Shown here: positions 15,922 through 24,871 of the stretch, in pieces
Layout: every line of letters starts with the position of its first letter
Numbering within the stretch: position 1 is the first letter of the stretch
NCBI RefSeq assembly: GCF_030551255.1
Contig: NZ_CP130630.1
Location: 7,297,501-7,361,500 of the forward strand
Direction of reading: 5' to 3'
Length of the DNA: 64,000 nucleotides
Origin: Streptomyces sp. NL15-2K
Lineage (GTDB): Bacteria > Actinomycetota > Actinomycetes > Streptomycetales > Streptomycetaceae
Notes under the pieces: model-generated
Seen by the model: only the letters and a program-made list of their open reading frames with translations
Databases searched by the model: none
What the model was told of the DNA's origin: nothing
Position numbers and translations under genes: made by a program

Positions 15922-16596
15922 TTAGCCCTCTGCGCGGGCGACACCGATCGGGCAGGACACCCCGGTCCCGCCCAGGCCGCAGTACCCGTTCGGGTTTTTG
16001 CTGCTTGAAAGATACTGCTGGTGATACCCCTCCGCCGGATAGAACGCGCGGCCCTGAGCCGGGAGGATCTCCGTCGTGATCGTGCCGTGGCCCGCGCCCG
16101 TCAGGACCTTCTGGTAGGCCTCGCGGGAGGACTCGGCCGTCGCTGCCTGCTCGGGCGAGTGGGTGTAGATCGCCGAGCGGTACTGCGTGCCGACGTCGTT
16201 GCCCTGGCGGAAGCCCTGCGTGGGGTCGTGGGACTCCCAGAAGGTCTTCAGGAGGCGTTCGTACGAGACGAGCTTCGGGTCGTGGACCACACGGACCACC
16301 TCCGTGTGGCCGGTCAGGCCCGAGCAGACCTCCTCGTAGGTGGGGTGCTCGGTGTAGCCGCCCTGGTAGCCGACCAGCGTCGTCCAGACGCCCGCCGGGA
16401 GCTGCCAGAACTTGCGCTCGGCGCCCCAGAAGCAGCCCAGGCCGAAGTCGGCGACCTCCAGGCCCTCGGGGTAGGGGCCGAGCAGCGGGTTGCCGAGGAC
16501 GGTGTGGCGGTCGGGGACCGTGAAGGCCGGCTCCGGGCGGCCGGACAGAGCCTGCTCGGGGCTCGGCAGCTGGGGCGTACGGCTGTGCAGGAACAT
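15922..16596 (-). CDS. msrA: Peptide-methionine (S)-S-oxide reductase MsrA
   Basis: A 224-residue MsrA that repairs oxidised methionine. The catalytic Cys55 is in [11 protein letters not shown]. The family blocks [20 protein letters not shown] and [20 protein letters not shown] are both complete. Near the C-terminus are cysteines in [14 protein letters not shown], suited to a resolving-cysteine relay to thioredoxin. The N-terminus ([16 protein letters not shown]) is the extended form common in Streptomyces. A GGAG site precedes the ATG. Confidence 0.97.
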   Translation of the reverse strand: MFLHSRTPQLPSPEQALSGRPEPAFTVPDRHTVLGNPLLGPYPEGLEVADFGLGCFWGAERKFWQLPAGVWTTLVGYQGGYTEHPTYEEVCSGLTGHTEVVRVVHDPKLVSYERLLKTFWESHDPTQGFRQGNDVGTQYRSAIYTHSPEQAATAESSREAYQKVLTGAGHGTITTEILPAQGRAFYPAEGYHQQYLSSSKNPNGYCGLGGTGVSCPIGVARAEG

Positions 16597-16691
16597 GCGG
16601 TCTCCAATCGGGGCCCGGGGCCCATCACGGCTCCGAGCACTTCAACGTGCGGGGACAGCTGTGAATTCCTGCCGTCCTCAGTGCGGCAATG

Positions 16692-17810
16692 TCAGTGCGG
16701 CAACGTCGCCGGGCTGCCGCCGTTCGCCTCGTAGCCCGCCACCGCCAGCGCGCGGTAGACCGCGAACTCGGCGGCCGGGTCGGGGGACAGGGTCCAGGGC
16801 AGGGCGCCGACATGGCCGTCGATGTGGACGAGCTGGCTCATCGCCTCCGCCCAGCGCTCGCCGCGGACCAGGAAGAACACCAGGAGGTGACGGACGTGGG
16901 CCAGCATCGGGTCGTCCGGGCGGGCCGAGTGGACGGCGTACAGCGCGCCGTGCACCGCCTTGGTGACGACCTCGCTCTGGTAGAAGCCGCTGACCAGGTT
17001 CACCTCGGGGAGGTGCTCGAAGACCGCGAAGAGGGGCATCGCGGCCAGGAGGGAACCCCGGGGGGCCCGGGCCGCCGCCGCTTCCGCGAAGGCGTACGCC
17101 TGCTCGCGCGAGCCGTGCCACTTCTCGCACCAGTAGTGCAGCGCGGCCAGATGCGCTCCCATGTGGGTCGGGGCGCGGTCCAGGATCTTCAGCCAGAGTT
17201 GTTCGAACTCCGGCTGGGGGTAGGCCAGTCCGCGCGCCACCGACAGTTCGATGATGTACGGGATCGGGTCGCCGGGGGCCAGCAGCGCCGCGTCGCCGCA
17301 GGCGGCCTTCGCCTCCTCCATGATGATCCGGAACTCGTCCGTGCCGGGTGTCGAGGTCCGCCACGCCTGCTGGACCAGGAACTCCGCGTGCACCGCCGCG
17401 CCGCCCGCGTCCTTGGGTGCCTCCGCCCGCCACACCCGCAGCCACTGTCCGCCGGGCGTCTCGCTGACCCCGCCGGGCCGCTGCTGCAGCTCCAGGGACG
17501 CGGCCCCGGCGAAGGCCTGCATGCGCTGCCAGCGCCGCTCGCCCTCGGTCTCGGTGCCGGCGAGGAGCTGCGCGGCCGCCCGATGGTCCTGGGTGCGCTG
17601 CACCAGGTCCAGGACGTCCAGCAGATCCTGGTCGGGGCCGGGCATACGGATGTCCAGCTCCTCCTGCGGCGCGAAGCCGTAGTTCGCGGGGTCCGCGGCG
17701 TCCGGGTGGCCCGGGTGGACCTGTTCGATCATGCCGCGCCTGCGCCGCATGAACGGCAGCAGCACGAAGCCAAGCATGACCAGCGCGATCAGGACCCAGA
17801 GAATCTCCAT
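16692..17810 (-). CDS. Membrane-anchored helical-repeat protein of unknown function
   Basis: A 372-residue protein that starts with one transmembrane segment (MEILWVLIALVMLGFVLLPF) followed by a basic stop-transfer RRRRG. The rest is soluble, helix-rich and reminiscent of TPR-type repeats (EFEQLWLKILDRAPTHMGAH, LHYWCEKWHGSREQAYAFAE). I recognise no catalytic motif. The topology suggests an N-terminal anchor with a cytoplasmic domain. Conserved next to metB in Streptomyces as far as I recall; function unknown. Confidence 0.85.
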   Translation of the reverse strand: MEILWVLIALVMLGFVLLPFMRRRRGMIEQVHPGHPDAADPANYGFAPQEELDIRMPGPDQDLLDVLDLVQRTQDHRAAAQLLAGTETEGERRWQRMQAFAGAASLELQQRPGGVSETPGGQWLRVWRAEAPKDAGGAAVHAEFLVQQAWRTSTPGTDEFRIIMEEAKAACGDAALLAPGDPIPYIIELSVARGLAYPQPEFEQLWLKILDRAPTHMGAHLAALHYWCEKWHGSREQAYAFAEAAAARAPRGSLLAAMPLFAVFEHLPEVNLVSGFYQSEVVTKAVHGALYAVHSARPDDPMLAHVRHLLVFFLVRGERWAEAMSQLVHIDGHVGALPWTLSPDPAAEFAVYRALAVAGYEANGGSPATLPH

Positions 17811-17938
17811 GTCTCAAGGGTTCCAGACGCCGCCGACAAATGGCCAACCTGGTCGCCGACCCTGTGGAAAACCCGCGCCGACGCCGCCCGTGTCCCGCCG
17901 TCCGGCGCCCGCCCGGCGAGCGCATTACCCTCGCACCC

Positions 17939-19093
17939 ATGAGCGACAGGCACATCAGTCAGCACTTCGAGACTCTCGCGATCCATGCGGGCAACACCGC
18001 CGACCCCCTGACCGGCGCGGTCGTCCCGCCGATCTACCAGGTCTCGACCTACAAGCAGGACGGCGTCGGAGGCCTGCGCGGCGGCTACGAGTACAGCCGC
18101 AGCGCCAACCCGACCAGGACCGCCCTGGAGGAGAACCTCGCAGCCCTCGAGGGCGGCCGCCGGGGCCTCGCGTTCGCGTCCGGACTGGCGGCCGAGGACT
18201 GCCTGTTGCGTACGCTGCTCAGTCCCGGCGACCACGTGGTCATCCCCAACGACGCGTACGGCGGCACGTTCCGTCTCTTCGCCAAGGTGGTCTCCCGGTG
18301 GGGCGTGGAGTGGTCGGTCGCCGACACCAGCGACCCGGCCGCCGTTCGAGCCGCCATCACCCCGAAGACCAAGGCCGTGTGGGTGGAGACCCCCTCCAAC
18401 CCGCTGCTCGGCGTCACCGACATCGCCGCCGTCGCCCAGATCGCCCGGGACGCGGGCGCGAAGCTCGTCGTCGACAACACCTTCGCCACGCCGTACCTCC
18501 AGCAGCCGCTCTCTCTCGGCGCGGACGTCGTGGTGCACTCGCTGACCAAGTACATGGGCGGCCACTCGGACGTCGTCGGCGGCGCGCTGATCGTCGACGA
18601 CGTGGATCTGGGCGAGGAACTGGCGTACCACCAGAACGCGATGGGCGCGGTCGCCGGGCCCTTCGACTCCTGGCTGGTGCTGCGCGGCACGAAGACGCTG
18701 TCGGTGCGCATGGACCGGCACAGCGAGAACGCCACGAAGATCGCCGAGATGCTGACCCGGCACGCGCGCGTGACGCGGGTGCTGTACCCGGGGCTGCCGG
18801 AGCACCCCGGCCACGAGGTCGCCGCCAAGCAGATGAGGTCGTTCGGCGGCATGGTCTCCTTCCAGGTCGAGGGCGGCGAGGAGGCGGCCGTCGAGGTCTG
18901 CAACCGCGCCAAGGTGTTCACGCTCGGGGAGTCCCTCGGCGGTGTCGAGTCCCTCATCGAGCACCCCGGCCGCATGACGCACGCCTCCGCTGCCGGCTCG
19001 GCCCTGGAGGTACCCGCCGACCTCGTACGCCTCTCCGTGGGCATCGAGAACGTCGACGACCTGCTGGAGGACCTTCAGCGGGCGCTCGGCTAG
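17939..19093 (+). CDS. metB: Cystathionine gamma-synthase
   Basis: A 384-residue PLP enzyme of the Cys/Met metabolism family, forming cystathionine from an activated homoserine and cysteine. It starts MSDRHISQHFETLAIHAGN. The PLP lysine is K204 in SLTKYMGGHSD, and the family blocks YEYSRSANPTRTALE and ESLGGVESLIEHP are complete. The signature favours MetB over a gamma-lyase, though the two cannot be separated by eye. It begins 129 bases after the divergent membrane protein gene start. Confidence 0.93.
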   Translation: MSDRHISQHFETLAIHAGNTADPLTGAVVPPIYQVSTYKQDGVGGLRGGYEYSRSANPTRTALEENLAALEGGRRGLAFASGLAAEDCLLRTLLSPGDHVVIPNDAYGGTFRLFAKVVSRWGVEWSVADTSDPAAVRAAITPKTKAVWVETPSNPLLGVTDIAAVAQIARDAGAKLVVDNTFATPYLQQPLSLGADVVVHSLTKYMGGHSDVVGGALIVDDVDLGEELAYHQNAMGAVAGPFDSWLVLRGTKTLSVRMDRHSENATKIAEMLTRHARVTRVLYPGLPEHPGHEVAAKQMRSFGGMVSFQVEGGEEAAVEVCNRAKVFTLGESLGGVESLIEHPGRMTHASAAGSALEVPADLVRLSVGIENVDDLLEDLQRALG

Positions 19094-19109
19094 GGCGTGT
19101 CCGGCCTGG

Positions 19110-19358
19110 TCACCAGACCGTGACCGGTGGAGTCGTTTCCGACGGCGGCTCCACCCAGGGGCGTGCCGTCAGTGCCCACACCACGAACGCCACGGTCACG
19201 GCGAACAGCAGCAGCCACATCACGCGGCGTGCCGTCCTCCTGCGGCGCAGCATGCGGCCGCCGCGGCGCAGGACGTCCGAGTACAGCTCCGACGGCACCG
19301 GCGGCATCGCCTGCTCCATGATCCGCCGTACGGCGGCCTCCCGTTCGGGCCGGTTCAT
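19110..19358 (-). CDS. Small membrane protein downstream of SigE-type sigma factor
   Basis: An 82-residue protein beginning MNRPEREAAVRRIMEQ after a strong AGGAGG site (an upstream in-frame ATG at 19454 has none). It has a basic segment RRGGRMLRRRRTARRV and then one transmembrane helix VMWLLLFAVTVAFVVWAL with a short outer tail. It lies 105 bases downstream of the SigE-type factor on the same strand. The layout resembles small anti-sigma-like membrane partners, but nothing in the sequence shows binding. Confidence 0.75.
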   Translation of the reverse strand: MNRPEREAAVRRIMEQAMPPVPSELYSDVLRRGGRMLRRRRTARRVMWLLLFAVTVAFVVWALTARPWVEPPSETTPPVTVW

Positions 19359-19463
19359 CCGCACCTCCTGGTGCCGGGCCGTCGCCGGCCGGGGGTACTC
19401 ACTTCCCCTGTCGGGCGCCGATTTCGCGGCCGCCCGGCCCTCTGCCAGGCCCACGCACCCGCC

Positions 19464-19970
19464 TCATGACGGCGCCACCGTCGCCCCCGCCACGCCCGTC
19501 GGCGCCGGGCCTTTGGGCGGGTGCAAGAGGGTTGCCGTCGCCCGGTCGCAGATCGTTCGGACGCGTTCCGGGGGTAAGCCGAGCAGGGCCGCCGCCTGCT
19601 CCTCGGCGACTCCCTCGTACAGCCTGAGCACCAGGATCAGGCGTTCCTGCGGGGCGAGCCGGGACAGGGCGCTGTCGGGGTGCGGGCGCGCCCGGCCGAG
19701 GGCGCCGTACTGGTGCCATGCCCCGCGCGCGAAGCGGGTGGCCAGGTACTGGCGGGCCCGGTCGTAGGGATCCTCGCCGCGCAGCCGGTCCCAGCAGGCG
19801 TACGTGTGGGCGAGGGCCAGCGTCAGCAGGCGCCGTGCGCGGGGGTTGTCGTGCCGTGCCTCCGCCGTGAGGAGTGTCGCGGTGTGCAGCAGTCGCCCGG
19901 CCGCGCCCGCGACGAACGCCTCGAACTCCCGGGCCCGGCGGGCGTCCTGGGACGCATGCCGTTGTCGCAC
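19464..19970 (-). CDS. SigE-family RNA polymerase sigma factor-like protein
   Basis: A 168-residue protein resembling the SigE family of ECF-like sigma factors. It has an N-terminal helical part REFEAFVAGAAGRLLHTATLL resembling region 2, and a C-terminal region 4 helix-turn-helix, LAPQERLILVLRLYEGVAEEQAAALLGLPPERVRTIC. The -10-reading region 2 is short and divergent (no clear DAEDLVQE motif), so promoter recognition may be altered. It precedes the small membrane protein. Confidence 0.82.
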   Translation of the reverse strand: MRQRHASQDARRAREFEAFVAGAAGRLLHTATLLTAEARHDNPRARRLLTLALAHTYACWDRLRGEDPYDRARQYLATRFARGAWHQYGALGRARPHPDSALSRLAPQERLILVLRLYEGVAEEQAAALLGLPPERVRTICDRATATLLHPPKGPAPTGVAGATVAPS

Positions 19971-20143
19971 CGCGCCTCCCGCCTGAGGCCGATCCTGAGG
20001 AAAACGGGCCCGGCCGCGCGCGGATGCGAAACCGTGTACGACGGGGACCCGGTCTCATATGAGGCCAGGCGTGGCCTCGCGGTCAAGAGCTGTGCCAAGG
20101 CCGCCGGTGCTCTCCCACGGGCCCACGCGCGCGTGCAGGGCGC

Positions 20144-20677
20144 TCAGGAGGGCGACGGCTGCTCCGCCCCCGGTACCCCAGGTACCCCATGGGCCGCCAT
20201 CCGGGCGGAGAGCGCGGTGTTGAAGCGCGTCAGGAGCGTGCAGAACGCCTCACGCTCCTCCGGCGTCCACTCGTGCGTCAGCTCGGCCATCAGCTGACGC
20301 CGGGACGAGCGCACTTCCTCCAGTCGCGACTGCCCGCGCGGGGACAGCTGGAGCACCACGGCCCGTCCGTCCTCGGGGTGCGAAGTGCGCTTGACGAGCC
20401 CGGTGTCGACGAGCGGAGCCACCTGCCGGGTGACCGTGGACGAGTCGATCCCCATGCTCGCGGCGAGCGCCTTGACGCCCATCGGGCCCTCTTTGTCGAG
20501 GCGGTTGAGCAGCAGATACGCGGCGCGGTCCATGGAGTTGCGCACTTGCCCGACCCCGCCGAGCCGGGTCTGTTCGGCACGGCGGGCGAACACCGCCACC
20601 TCGTGCTGCAGCGTGTCGAGAAGACCGCTGTCACCGATGATCGTCATGTCCATCGACATTTCAGGTGTTGTGGGCAT
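20144..20677 (-). CDS. MarR-family transcriptional regulator
   Basis: A 177-residue MarR regulator. The winged helix shows MGVKALAASMGIDSSTVTRQVAPLVDTGLVKRTSHPEDGRAV (residues about 65-108; motif D-x-R replaced by HPEDGRAV), with dimerisation helices at both ends. It binds as a dimer and may respond to a phenolic ligand. It is divergent from ilvA with 156 bases between starts, so the target may be itself or an unlinked gene. No clear palindrome was found in that gap. Confidence 0.9.
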   Translation of the reverse strand: MPTTPEMSMDMTIIGDSGLLDTLQHEVAVFARRAEQTRLGGVGQVRNSMDRAAYLLLNRLDKEGPMGVKALAASMGIDSSTVTRQVAPLVDTGLVKRTSHPEDGRAVVLQLSPRGQSRLEEVRSSRRQLMAELTHEWTPEEREAFCTLLTRFNTALSARMAAHGVPGVPGAEQPSPS

Positions 20678-20833
20678 GGCCGGGGGCTCACTTCGTGGAG
20701 GGCTGGCTAATGGGGGAGCTGATTGGGGGACAGGGTACGCGGCCGGGACGCGGGGCGTACCGGCGCTGCGTAATCCGGTCTCGGAGGTTGGTCACAGCGG
20801 CGTCCGCCGCGTGTGAACTGCGAGACTTGAGTC

Positions 20834-22066
20834 ATGAACTACCGCGGGGCTTCCCTTTCCTTGCCGTCGGTCACCCTCGACGACGTGCGCGGTGCCCAGA
20901 AGATGCTCTCGGGCGTGGCGCGGGTGACCGCGATGGAGGGCAGCCGGCATCTGACCCAGCTGGTGGGCGCCCCGGTGCACTTCAAGTGCGAGAACCTCCA
21001 GCGGACGGGATCGTTCAAGCTGCGCGGTGCCTACGTCCGTATCGCCGGGCTGCTGCCCGAGGAGCGGGCCGCGGGGGTCGTGGCCGCGAGCGCGGGCAAC
21101 CACGCGCAGGGCGTCGCCCTGGCGTCCGCGCTGCTCGGCGTGCGCTCGACGGTGTTCATGCCGAAGGGCGCCCCACTGCCGAAGATCAGCGCCACGAAGG
21201 ACTACGGCGCCGAGGTGCGCCTGCACGGCCAGGTGGTCGACGAGACGCTGGCCGCCGCGCAGGAGTACGCGGCCGAGACGGGCGCGGTGTCCATCCACCC
21301 CTTCGACCACCCCGACATCATCGCCGGTCAGGGGACGGTCGGCCTGGAGATCCTGGAGCAGTGCCCGGAGGTGCGGACGATCGTCGTCGGCATCGGCGGG
21401 GGCGGGCTCGCGGCGGGTATCGCGATCGCGGTGAAGGCGCTCAGGCCGGACGTGCGGATCGTGGGCGTGCAGGCGGCGGGCGCGGCAGCGTACCCGCCCT
21501 CGCTGGGGGCCGGGCGCCCGGTGTCGATCGAGAACCCGGCGACGATGGCCGACGGCATCAAGGTCGGGCGGCCCGGCGACGTGCCGTTCGGGATCATCGG
21601 CGATCTGGTGGACGAGGTCCGCACGGTGACGGAGGACGAGCTGTCCACCGCGCTGCTGCTGTGCCTGGAGCGGGCCAAGCTGGTCGTCGAGCCGGCCGGG
21701 GCGAGCCCGGTCGCGGCGCTGCTGAGCGATCCCGGTTCCTTCGAGGGGCCGGTCGTGGCGGTGCTGTCCGGCGGCAACGTCGATCCGCTGCTGCTCCAGC
21801 GCATCCTGCGGCACGGCATGGCCGCGCAGGGCCGCTACCTGGCCGTACGGCTCCGGTTGACGGACCGGCCGGGCGCCCTCGCGACGCTTCTCGGGGCGTT
21901 GTCAGTGGTCGACGCTAACGTCCTCGATGTGAGCCACGTACGGACCGACCCACGGCTCGGGCTCACGGAGGCGGAGGTCGAGCTGCACCTGGAGACGAAG
22001 GGCCCGGCACACTGCGCCGAGGTCGGAAGGGCCTTGCGCGACGCGGGGTACACGGTCATCGGCTGA
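20834..22066 (+). CDS. ilvA: Threonine ammonia-lyase with C-terminal ACT domain
   Basis: A 410-residue PLP enzyme that turns threonine into 2-oxobutyrate and ammonia, the first step to isoleucine. The PLP lysine is K62 in GSFKLRGAYVR. The glycine loop AGNHAQGVALA and phosphate-binding GGGGLAAGI are present. A single ACT domain follows at about 327-405 (RLTDRPGALATLLGALSVVDANVLDV), giving allosteric control. The length and single ACT resemble the TdcB/short IlvA branch of Gram-positives. It is followed by an ABC pair with its own promoter. Confidence 0.95.
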   Translation: MNYRGASLSLPSVTLDDVRGAQKMLSGVARVTAMEGSRHLTQLVGAPVHFKCENLQRTGSFKLRGAYVRIAGLLPEERAAGVVAASAGNHAQGVALASALLGVRSTVFMPKGAPLPKISATKDYGAEVRLHGQVVDETLAAAQEYAAETGAVSIHPFDHPDIIAGQGTVGLEILEQCPEVRTIVVGIGGGGLAAGIAIAVKALRPDVRIVGVQAAGAAAYPPSLGAGRPVSIENPATMADGIKVGRPGDVPFGIIGDLVDEVRTVTEDELSTALLLCLERAKLVVEPAGASPVAALLSDPGSFEGPVVAVLSGGNVDPLLLQRILRHGMAAQGRYLAVRLRLTDRPGALATLLGALSVVDANVLDVSHVRTDPRLGLTEAEVELHLETKGPAHCAEVGRALRDAGYTVIG

Positions 22067-22103
22067 GGTCAGGCCCTCTGCGTCACTCGTTCGGGCAAGT
22101 CTG

Positions 22104-22132
22104 TTGAGGGACGCGATACATCGCGTTATGGT
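22104..22132 (+). promoter_or_regulatory. Promoter with operator for the drug-efflux ABC pair
   Basis: A -35 TTGAGG (22104-22109) and -10 TATGGT (22127-22132) are 17 bases apart. Between them lies the perfect inverted repeat CGCGAT-AC-ATCGCG (22112-22125). A repressor bound there would block polymerase, so this is a good candidate for drug-responsive control. Transcription would start near 22139, which supports the ATG at 22211 as the start of the ABC gene. Confidence 0.65.
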
Positions 22133-22160
22133 GTGTCTCGTGTCACCGATCCCGCCATAC

Positions 22161-22189
22161 CTGACGAACGAATCACTGACGAACGAATC
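22161..22189 (+). repeat. Direct repeat in the 5' leader of the ABC pair
   Basis: The 14-mer CTGACGAACGAATC occurs at 22161 and again at 22176, 15 bases apart, between the predicted transcription start and the ATG. It may be a second binding site or a duplication. Confidence 0.7.
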
Positions 22190-22210
22190 CCCAACGACGT
22201 GGAGACTCAT

Positions 22211-23230
22211 ATGCCAGGCGCCATCTATGCCGAAGGGCTGGTCAAGACCTTCGGCGACGTAAGGGCTCTGGACGGCGTCGACCTCGACGTCCCGGAGGGC
22301 ACCGTGCTGGGCCTGCTCGGGCCCAACGGCGCGGGCAAGACGACGACGGTCCGCTGTCTGACGACCCTGCTGCGCCCCGACAGCGGCAAGGCGGTCGTCG
22401 CCGGCATCGACGTGCTCAAGCAGCCGGACCGGGTGCGGCGCTCGATCGGCCTGTCCGGCCAGTTCGCCGCGGTCGACGAGTACCTGACCGGCCGCGAGAA
22501 CCTCCAGATGGTCGGCCAGCTGTACCAGATGAAGGCCAAGGCCGCGAAGGCCCGGGCCGCCGAGCTGCTCGACCAGTTCAGCCTCGCGGACGCCGCCGAC
22601 CGCCCCGCGAAGACCTACTCCGGAGGCATGCGCCGTCGGCTCGACCTGGCCGCGGCGCTTGTCGTGTCGCCGCCCGTGATGTTCATGGACGAGCCGACGA
22701 CCGGCCTCGACCCGCGCAACCGCCAGATGCTGTGGGAGGTCATCAAGCAACTGGTCTCCGGCGGTACGACCCTGCTGCTGACCACCCAGTACCTCGAAGA
22801 GGCCGACCACCTCGCCCACGACATCGCCGTGGTCGACCAGGGCCGCGTCATCGCCCGTGGCACCTCCGACCAGCTCAAGGCCCGCACCGGCGGCGAGCGC
22901 GTCGAGGTCGTGGTGCACGAGCGCGAGCACATACCGACCGCCGTCGAGGTGCTCACCGGCTTCGGCAAGGGGGAGACCACCGTCGAGGAGCACACCCGCA
23001 ACATCACCGTGCCCGTCACCGGCGGCGCGAAGCTGCTCGCCGAGGTCATCCGCGAGCTGGACGCCCGCGGCGTGGAGATCGACGACATCGGGCTGCGCCG
23101 CCCGACGCTGGACGACGTCTTCCTGTCCCTGACCGGTCATGTGGCCGAGGCCGAGGCCGAGGAGAACGGCGCGGCGGCGGACGCCCTGGACCCCCACGCC
23201 CGCAAGCACAACAAGGAGGCCGACAAGTGA
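22211..23230 (+). CDS. ABC transporter ATP-binding protein, DrrA/daunorubicin-resistance type
   Basis: A 339-residue ATPase for drug efflux. Walker A is GPNGAGKTTT, signature YSGGMRRRLDLA, Walker B VMFMDEPTTGLD, with the C-terminal DrrA-type extension (about residues 230-310). The ATG at 22211 is preferred over an upstream GTG at 22133, which would fall before the predicted transcription start. Its stop overlaps the permease start (GTGA), so the two form one complex. Substrate unknown; family members export anthracyclines and other hydrophobic drugs. Confidence 0.95.
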   Translation: MPGAIYAEGLVKTFGDVRALDGVDLDVPEGTVLGLLGPNGAGKTTTVRCLTTLLRPDSGKAVVAGIDVLKQPDRVRRSIGLSGQFAAVDEYLTGRENLQMVGQLYQMKAKAAKARAAELLDQFSLADAADRPAKTYSGGMRRRLDLAAALVVSPPVMFMDEPTTGLDPRNRQMLWEVIKQLVSGGTTLLLTTQYLEEADHLAHDIAVVDQGRVIARGTSDQLKARTGGERVEVVVHEREHIPTAVEVLTGFGKGETTVEEHTRNITVPVTGGAKLLAEVIRELDARGVEIDDIGLRRPTLDDVFLSLTGHVAEAEAEENGAAADALDPHARKHNKEADK

Positions 23231-24078
23231 GTGCCGTCACCGACGCCGCGCGGAACGCGGCGCCCGCCCACCCCCTCGGCCAGTCCGTGCGCGACTCCCT
23301 GGTGATCACCCGCAGGAACCTGATTCGCATGAGTCGGATTCCCGAGATGATCATTTTTGGGCTGGTCCAGCCCATCATGTTCGTGGTGCTGTTCACCTAC
23401 GTGTTCGGCGGCTCGATACAGGTCGGCTCGTCCACCTCCACCCAGGCCTATCGCGAATTCCTGATGGCCGGCATTTTCGCCCAGACCGTCACGTTCGCCA
23501 CGGCGGGTGCCGGTGCGGGCATCGCCGACGACATGCACAAGGGCCTCGTCGACCGCTTCCGCTCCCTGCCGATGGCACGTGGTGCCGTGCTGACCGGCCG
23601 CACCATCGCGGACTCGGTGCAGACGGCGCTCACCCTCGTCGTCCTGGCGGTCGTCGCCCTGGTCGTCGGCTGGCGCACGCACGAGAACTTCGGCAAGGTG
23701 CTCGCCGGATTCGGCCTGCTCCTGCTACTCGGATACGCGTTCTCGTGGATCGGCGCGCTCATCGGCCTGTCCGTGCGCACTCCTGAAGCGGCGACCTCGG
23801 GCGGCCTGATCTGGCTGTTTCCGCTGACGTTCATCTCGAACGCGTTCGTGGACGCGAACCAGATGCCGACCTTCCTGCGGCACATCGCGGAGTGGAACCC
23901 GTTCAGCGCCAGCGTGCAGGCGTGCCGCGAGCTGTTCGGCAACCTTCCCCCGGGCTTCCAGGCGTCCGACGCCTGGCCCATGCAGCACCCCGTGTGGGCC
24001 TCGGTGATCTGGTCGGTCGCGATCATCCTGATCTTCCGTACGCTCGCGGTCCGGAAGTACCGTTCGGCGACGGCATGA
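23227..24078 (+). CDS. ABC-2 type permease, DrrB-like
   Basis: A 283-residue permease with about six transmembrane helices. The ABC-2 pattern is seen in PEMIIFGLVQPIMFVVLFTYV, the middle TALTLVVLAVVALVVGW and a final WASVIWSVAIILIFRTLAVRKY. It starts at GTG 23227, which overlaps the ATPase stop by four bases. It pairs with that ATPase as a drug exporter. A bidirectional hairpin follows the stop. Confidence 0.95.
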   Translation: MSAVTDAARNAAPAHPLGQSVRDSLVITRRNLIRMSRIPEMIIFGLVQPIMFVVLFTYVFGGSIQVGSSTSTQAYREFLMAGIFAQTVTFATAGAGAGIADDMHKGLVDRFRSLPMARGAVLTGRTIADSVQTALTLVVLAVVALVVGWRTHENFGKVLAGFGLLLLLGYAFSWIGALIGLSVRTPEAATSGGLIWLFPLTFISNAFVDANQMPTFLRHIAEWNPFSASVQACRELFGNLPPGFQASDAWPMQHPVWASVIWSVAIILIFRTLAVRKYRSATA

Positions 24079-24082
24079 CGAC

Positions 24083-24111
24083 GCCCCCGGCGTCGCTCGG
24101 ACGCCGGGGGC
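24083..24111. terminator. Bidirectional terminator between the ABC permease and greA
   Basis: Perfect 12-base arms (24083-24094 and 24100-24111) enclose a 5-base loop between convergent genes. No T-run on either side. Confidence 0.85.
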
Positions 24112-24139
24112 TCGCCAGGGATGTGTCGGTCAGCGCAGG

Positions 24140-24171
24140 GCTCAGGCGCTGTAGAGCTCAGGCGCTGTAGG
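24140..24171. repeat. 16-base duplication at the greA 3' end
   Basis: GCTCAGGCGCTGTAG occurs at 24140 and again at 24156. The second copy contains the greA stop codon region and last codons, the first lies just downstream. It looks like a recent tandem duplication outside the reading frame. Confidence 0.8.
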
Positions 24172-24658
24172 GCTCGGCCTTGAGGATCGTCACCGAGGCC
24201 TTCTTGCCGTTGGGCAGCTCGTACTCCGCGTCCTCGCCGACCTTGTGGCCGATCACGCCCGTGCCCAGCGGGGACTGGGGGGAGTAGGTCTCGATGTCGG
24301 CGCTCGCGTACTCACGCGAGGCCAGCAGGAAGGTCAGCGTGTCGTCCTCGTCACCGTCGAAGGCGATCGTCACGACCATGCCGGGCGCCACCGCACCGTC
24401 CGCGGAGGCCGGTGCCTCGCCGACCTTGGCGTTCTCCAGGAGCTGGGTCAGCTGGCGCACACGGAGCTCCTGCTTGCCCTGCTCCTCCTTGGCCGCGTGG
24501 TACCCGCCGTTCTCGCGCAGGTCGCCCTCCTCGCGCGCGGCCGCGATCTTGGCGGCGATCTCCGTGCGCGCAGGACCAGTAAGGTACTCAAGCTCATCCC
24601 TGAGCTTGTTGTACGCCTCCTGGGTCAGCCAGGTGACGTTCTCGCTGGTCTGGGTCAC
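24158..24658 (-). CDS. greA: Transcription elongation factor GreA
   Basis: A 166-residue GreA that rescues backtracked RNA polymerase by stimulating transcript cleavage. The N-terminal coiled coil (about 10-75) contains AREEGDLRENGGYHAAKEEQG, with the acidic residues (Asp and Glu of EEGDLREN) that reach the active site. The C-terminal FKBP-like domain contains SPLGTGVIGHKVGE. It starts at GTG 24658, seven bases after AGGAG. The sequence is close to other Streptomyces GreA as I recall. Confidence 0.97.
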   Translation of the reverse strand: MTQTSENVTWLTQEAYNKLRDELEYLTGPARTEIAAKIAAAREEGDLRENGGYHAAKEEQGKQELRVRQLTQLLENAKVGEAPASADGAVAPGMVVTIAFDGDEDDTLTFLLASREYASADIETYSPQSPLGTGVIGHKVGEDAEYELPNGKKASVTILKAEPYSA

Positions 24659-24871
24659 AGGTGCTCCTCGTCGGTACTGGGAATACAAAGCATCGCCCTA
24701 CCCAGAAGCATGTTCCTCCATGGAAGGGCGAAACCACGAGCCTAACAATTCAGAGGCGGAAGGGGGAGGACATAAGCCCTCAGAATCACGTCAACGCAGG
24801 TCAGCCGGTACGTATTCCGAATGATGTCACCCGGTGTCGACCGACTTCAGCCGGTCGACGGCCCTGCCGGG

